Assembly: GCF_024198175.1 (NCBI RefSeq)
Contig: NZ_JAJVKV010000005.1
Location: 62,001 to 126,000 of the forward strand
From: Pyxidicoccus xibeiensis
GTDB lineage: Bacteria; Myxococcota; Myxococcia; Myxococcales; Myxococcaceae
Direction: 5' to 3'
Length of the DNA: 64,000 nucleotides
Part shown: in pieces, positions 61,801 through 64,000 of the stretch
How the letters are laid out: the number at the start of each line of letters is the position of its first letter
How positions within the stretch are numbered: position 1 is the first letter of the stretch
Notes under the pieces: generated by a model
Seen by the model: the letters and a program-made list of their open reading frames with translations, nothing else
Database searches by the model: none
What the model was told of the DNA's origin: nothing
Translations under genes and position numbers: made by a program

Positions 61801-62747
61801 TCACCCGGGGGAAGGTGGAGCTCAAGCGGCAGCCGGTGGAGCTGGCGGAGGTGGTGGCGAAGGCCATCGAGATGGCCAGCCCGCTGCTGGAGCAGCGCCA
61901 GCACCACCTCTTCCTCTCCGTGCCCGCCCGGGGGCTGGCCGTGGACGCGGACCCGACCCGGCTGGCGCAGGTCGTCTCCAACCTGCTCACCAATGCCGCG
62001 AAGTACACGGAGCCCGGGGGCCGCATCGAGGTGAGCGCCGTGCGCGAGGACGCGGAGGTCATCCTGAAGGTCCGCGACACGGGCATCGGCATCGCCCCCG
62101 AGGTGCTGCCCCGCGTCTTCGACCTCTTCGTCCAGGAGCGCCAGTCTCTGGACCGCTCCCTGGGTGGACTGGGGCTGGGGTTGACCATCGTCCGCAGCCT
62201 GGTGGCCATGCACGGCGGCAGGGTGACGGCGCACAGCGAGGGCAAGGGCCGGGGCACCGAGTTCACCATCCAGATGCCCGCCCTGGCGCGGCAGGCGGAG
62301 GCCGCTCCCGCCTCCCACGTCAGCGGCCCGAGCCACGTGAGGGCGGCGCTGGCGTCAGGACGGCGCATCCTCCTGGTGGACGACAACGAAGACGCGGTGG
62401 ACCTGCTGAGCGAGTTCCTGGAGTCGCTGGGCCACGTGACGCGCATCGCCTACGACGGGCCGTCGGGGCTGAGCCTCGCGGAGGCGTTCCAGCCGGACCT
62501 GGCCCTGCTCGACATCGGGCTGCCGGTGATGGACGGGTACGAGCTGGCGCGCCGCCTGCGCGCCATGCCCCGGCTGTCCCAGGTCCAGCTCATCGCCGTG
62601 ACGGGCTATGGGCAGGAGGCAGACCGCATCCGCTCGCGCGAGGCGGGGTTCGACGCGCACCTGGTCAAGCCCGTGCAACTCGCGCAGTTGGAAGCGCTGC
62701 TCAAGGGGCTGATGGACAGCGGGCCTGCCTCCGCTCCCGCGGCGTAG
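58842..62747 (+). CDS. Double-module hybrid histidine kinase (PAS-GAF-HK-REC-PAS-HK-REC)
   Basis: A 1301-residue soluble protein. Order: PAS-like (~30-170), GAF (~180-340), HisKA-1 with SHEFRTPL, HATPase-1 (DTGIGIPA, GSGIGLAL), receiver 1 (ILLADDNADMRDYV, LTDVMMPGLDGFG with phospho-Asp, LVKPFSA), PAS-2 (~775-895), HisKA-2 with GHELRNPL, HATPase-2 (DTGIGIAP, GLGLGLT), receiver 2 (ILLVDDNEDAVDLL, LLDIGLPVMDGYE, LVKPVQ). It has two full kinase cores and two receivers in one chain, so internal phosphorelay or cross-regulation is possible. GAAGGAC precedes ATG 58842. No output partner nearby. Confidence 0.92.
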   Translation: MADAALHPLRLPDGHTSDEDCLRGGGAMGELMRSIDWSRTKLGPVAQWPRSLKTMVGVILGSPFPMLVWWGPEMLQLYNDAYRPVLGRKHPASMGAPGRLIWPEIWDVIGPMAEGVLAGGPPPWREDFQLFINSRGFVEETFHTFSYSPVPDDDGRVGGVLNTVQETTQKVQGERQLRMLRDLAARLSDAKSADEACELAAATFATNDADLPFSLVYLLDADGREVRLRGSSGLEGYDGPAKAGHVTLGAAPEGTGWPFAEAVAAGHVGVSDLASRFGALPGGRWGSPPERAILVPLARPGHPRPYGFLVSGLSPRRKFDEQYLGLFQLTADQVATAITNARTYEEERRRAEVLAELDRAKTAFFSNVSHEFRTPLTLMLGPTEDALAQPQRTLAGENLLVVYRNALRLLKLVNSLLDFSRIEAGRATASYEPTDLASVTTDLASAFQSAIERAGLRFIVDCAPLPEAVYVDQDMWEKIVLNLLSNALKFTFAGEIGICLRWVGEGMELVVRDTGIGIPAPELPNVFKRFHRVQGAKSRTHEGSGIGLALVHELVRLHGGTIDVASQEGEGTCFRVSLPRGFAHLPQERVRAKPPQLTTATGVAPYVQEALRWLPGDDSVQDAGALETGALSMLGPGTLATNPNARILLADDNADMRDYVRRLLGERWRVEAVSDGAAALEAARRAPPDLVLTDVMMPGLDGFGLLQALRADARLRAVPVIMLSARAGEESRIEGLEAGADDYLVKPFSARELLARVATHLQLSELRRAALREREKMYALFEQAPVPIAVLQGAEHVFALANPRYLEMVRREGVIGKSIMEVFPEVRGSPIQAMYDRVFRTGQPFVADEFRAELDLGRGVEESFFTFNAFPVRDTGGAVDGIMVVCVNITEQVRARQGREEAARERELLLFSEQEARREAESANRAKDEFLAMLGHELRNPLAPITTALHLMGLRLGDAAQKERKVIERQVDHLMRLVDDLLDVSRITRGKVELKRQPVELAEVVAKAIEMASPLLEQRQHHLFLSVPARGLAVDADPTRLAQVVSNLLTNAAKYTEPGGRIEVSAVREDAEVILKVRDTGIGIAPEVLPRVFDLFVQERQSLDRSLGGLGLGLTIVRSLVAMHGGRVTAHSEGKGRGTEFTIQMPALARQAEAAPASHVSGPSHVRAALASGRRILLVDDNEDAVDLLSEFLESLGHVTRIAYDGPSGLSLAEAFQPDLALLDIGLPVMDGYELARRLRAMPRLSQVQLIAVTGYGQEADRIRSREAGFDAHLVKPVQLAQLEALLKGLMDSGPASAPAA

Positions 62748-62873
62748 GGAGCTGCCGAGCGTCCGGAGGGGAGGGGCAGGCAGGAGGAGGAAGGCACTCC
62801 CTCCCTGGAGGGTGGATTGTTGCGCCCCTGGATGCGACGGACGTTGCCGCCTGTCGTATCGGAGGGGGTAGCC

Positions 62874-64000
62874 ATGCAGCGAACAGGCTGGGAGCCCGCG
62901 CGGTGGGCGCGGTGGAGTGTCGTGTTGCTCGGAGTGGTGCTGGGGGCCTGCGGGCCCGCACCCGCGGACGAGCCACCGGGGGACGCGGTGACAGTCCCGG
63001 AGTCCGAGGGAGAAGCCTCCCTCCCGCTGGCGCCCTTCGAGCAGCCGGAGGATGTGCGAGAGGCACTGGGGAAGAGCTCCGGCATCTCCCACCCGTTCGA
63101 CGTGAGCCGGCCGTCGCTGCTCAAGCGGCCCACGGGCCGGCCCGGGGTGGGCGTGGCCTTCGATGGCAAGCAGTACCTGGTCGTCTGGGAGGACGAGCGC
63201 ACCGGCAGCGTCTTCGGCGCGCGGGTGAGGCCGGACGGGAAGGTGCTGGACCCGGCGGGCATCCCCCTCAACCTGGGCACCCGGTTGGATGGGGGCGAGC
63301 CCCGCGTGGCCTGGGACGGCACGCAGTTCGTGGTCGTCTGGGTGAGCGGCACCGACGGCGTCTTCGGCGCCCATGTGGACAGCGACGGCGACGTGCGCCG
63401 CCACTTCATCTTCAATTTCAGCGGGGAGGTGAGCGGGCCTCCTGGCATCGCCTGCGCGAGGAAGCTGTGCCTGGTGGCCTACACGGTGTCCGGTGACGAT
63501 GAGAACGTCGTCGCCTTCGACCGCGTGGAGGCGGACGGCGACGTACTGGACGGAGAGGTCGTCTCCCCCGCGGAGAACATCGCCAATGACCCCGCCGTGG
63601 CGTGGGATGGCAAGCGGTTCCTCATCGTCTGGAGCGACGAGCGCGGCGGCGATGGCACCCCCGACATCTACGGGACGCGCGTGGAGAAGGATGGCGACGT
63701 GCTGGAGGACGGCGGCGTGCCGCTCGTCGCGCTGCCCGGCGCCCAGCTGGTTCCCGATGTGGCGTGGACGGGCAGCCGCTTCTTCATCGTCTGGCAGGCC
63801 GGAGACGTCGGGGCGGCGAACATCGCCGGGGCCCGCTTCCGGAGCAGCCTGACGCTGGATGGGCCTCCCGCGTTCGGCATCGCCACCGGCCCCGGGGACC
63901 AGACGAATCCCCGGGTGGCCCCCAGCGGCAGCAAGTCGCTCGTCGTCTGGGACGACACGCGCCTGGGGCCCCACCGCGCCCGGGGCGTCCGGGTGGGGGA
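62874..64000 (+). CDS. Beta-propeller-like lipoprotein (3' end beyond window)
   Basis: At least 375 residues, open at the window edge. The lipobox VLGAC (Cys26) follows a hydrophobic signal. Repeats of VAFDGKQYLVVWEDERTGSV- FGARVRPDG, VAWDGTQFVVVWVSGTDGVF, VAWDGKRFLIVWSDERGGDG and VAWTGSRFFIVWQAGDVGAA form a propeller-like series with VWxDxR motifs. GGAGGGGG precedes ATG 62874. Function unknown; such proteins are common myxobacterial surface proteins. Confidence 0.78.
   Translation, partial: MQRTGWEPARWARWSVVLLGVVLGACGPAPADEPPGDAVTVPESEGEASLPLAPFEQPEDVREALGKSSGISHPFDVSRPSLLKRPTGRPGVGVAFDGKQYLVVWEDERTGSVFGARVRPDGKVLDPAGIPLNLGTRLDGGEPRVAWDGTQFVVVWVSGTDGVFGAHVDSDGDVRRHFIFNFSGEVSGPPGIACARKLCLVAYTVSGDDENVVAFDRVEADGDVLDGEVVSPAENIANDPAVAWDGKRFLIVWSDERGGDGTPDIYGTRVEKDGDVLEDGGVPLVALPGAQLVPDVAWTGSRFFIVWQAGDVGAANIAGARFRSSLTLDGPPAFGIATGPGDQTNPRVAPSGSKSLVVWDDTRLGPHRARGVRVG

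Noticed and set aside
58779..62336. A 1185-codon minus-strand open frame
   Set aside because: It is antisense to the hybrid histidine kinase, Arg/Gln/Leu/His-rich without domain patterns, and arises from GC-biased third positions.

Overview
This window (about 70% GC) comes from a myxobacterium, most likely Myxococcaceae (Myxococcus/Corallococcus/Pyxidicoccus group). The evidence is a SitA5-type polymorphic lipoprotein toxin with an Imm11 (MXAN_0049-type) partner, a DUF2381 protein followed by two protein kinases, DUF6310/DUF5953 genes, a C-terminal tail like MYXO-CTERM, many lipoproteins, Ser/Thr kinases, an FHA-containing sigma-54 activator and large hybrid histidine kinases. All functional names come from reading the protein sequences; no database search was run.

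Layout. 1-5.6 kb: housekeeping and secreted genes (M28 peptidase fragment, phosphoglycerate mutase, DUF188 protein, glutathione peroxidase, M57-type metalloprotease, and a divergent Svx/AvrXca-like lipoprotein). 5.7-14.6 kb: an accessory block between two near-identical tRNA-3'-end-like direct repeats (5750 and 14574). It holds a lipoprotein nuclease-toxin candidate with its partner, several decayed genes, a GH45 cellulase, a pectate-lyase-like protein and a caspase-fold protein with a lipoprotein partner. 14.6-24.3 kb: a repeat-rich toxin/immunity region with orphan toxin tails and orphan immunity candidates, 60-bp and 36-bp repeats, a SitA5/AHH toxin plus Imm11, and a DUF2381-kinase-pseudokinase operon bracketed by two inverted 413-414-bp repeats. 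It ends at IS21-like terminal repeats abutting a SRPBCC gene that has lost its start codon.

24.3-46.6 kb: mostly secreted and envelope functions: a second M28 peptidase, a histidine kinase, a lipase-like hydrolase, an OmpA/TSP3 protein translationally coupled to a kelch adhesin-like protein, a helix-hairpin-helix-like lipoprotein, an RTX protein, a CocE/NonD hydrolase, an imine-reductase-like dehydrogenase, a TPR-like protein, and an HExxH lipoprotein with a small partner lipoprotein. 46.7-47.4 kb: three tandem genes for nearly identical 25-29-residue peptides (MKIKSKVRGG-PRGCGPGG type), unannotated by normal length cutoffs, with decayed copies at 47.1 and 10.9 kb. 47.5-64 kb: a beta-lactamase-fold protein lacking its SxxK residues, a coupled sigma-54 activator and kinase, an ARPP-1 protein, a NAGPA-type protein, a duplicated ABC permease, a dual-specificity phosphatase, an RluA-type pseudouridine synthase, a two-module hybrid histidine kinase and a truncated beta-propeller-like lipoprotein.

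The most interesting elements are the small-peptide array, the inverted-repeat-bracketed kinase operon, the repeat/toxin-tail arrangement at 14.8-16.5 kb, and the bacterial GH45 gene.
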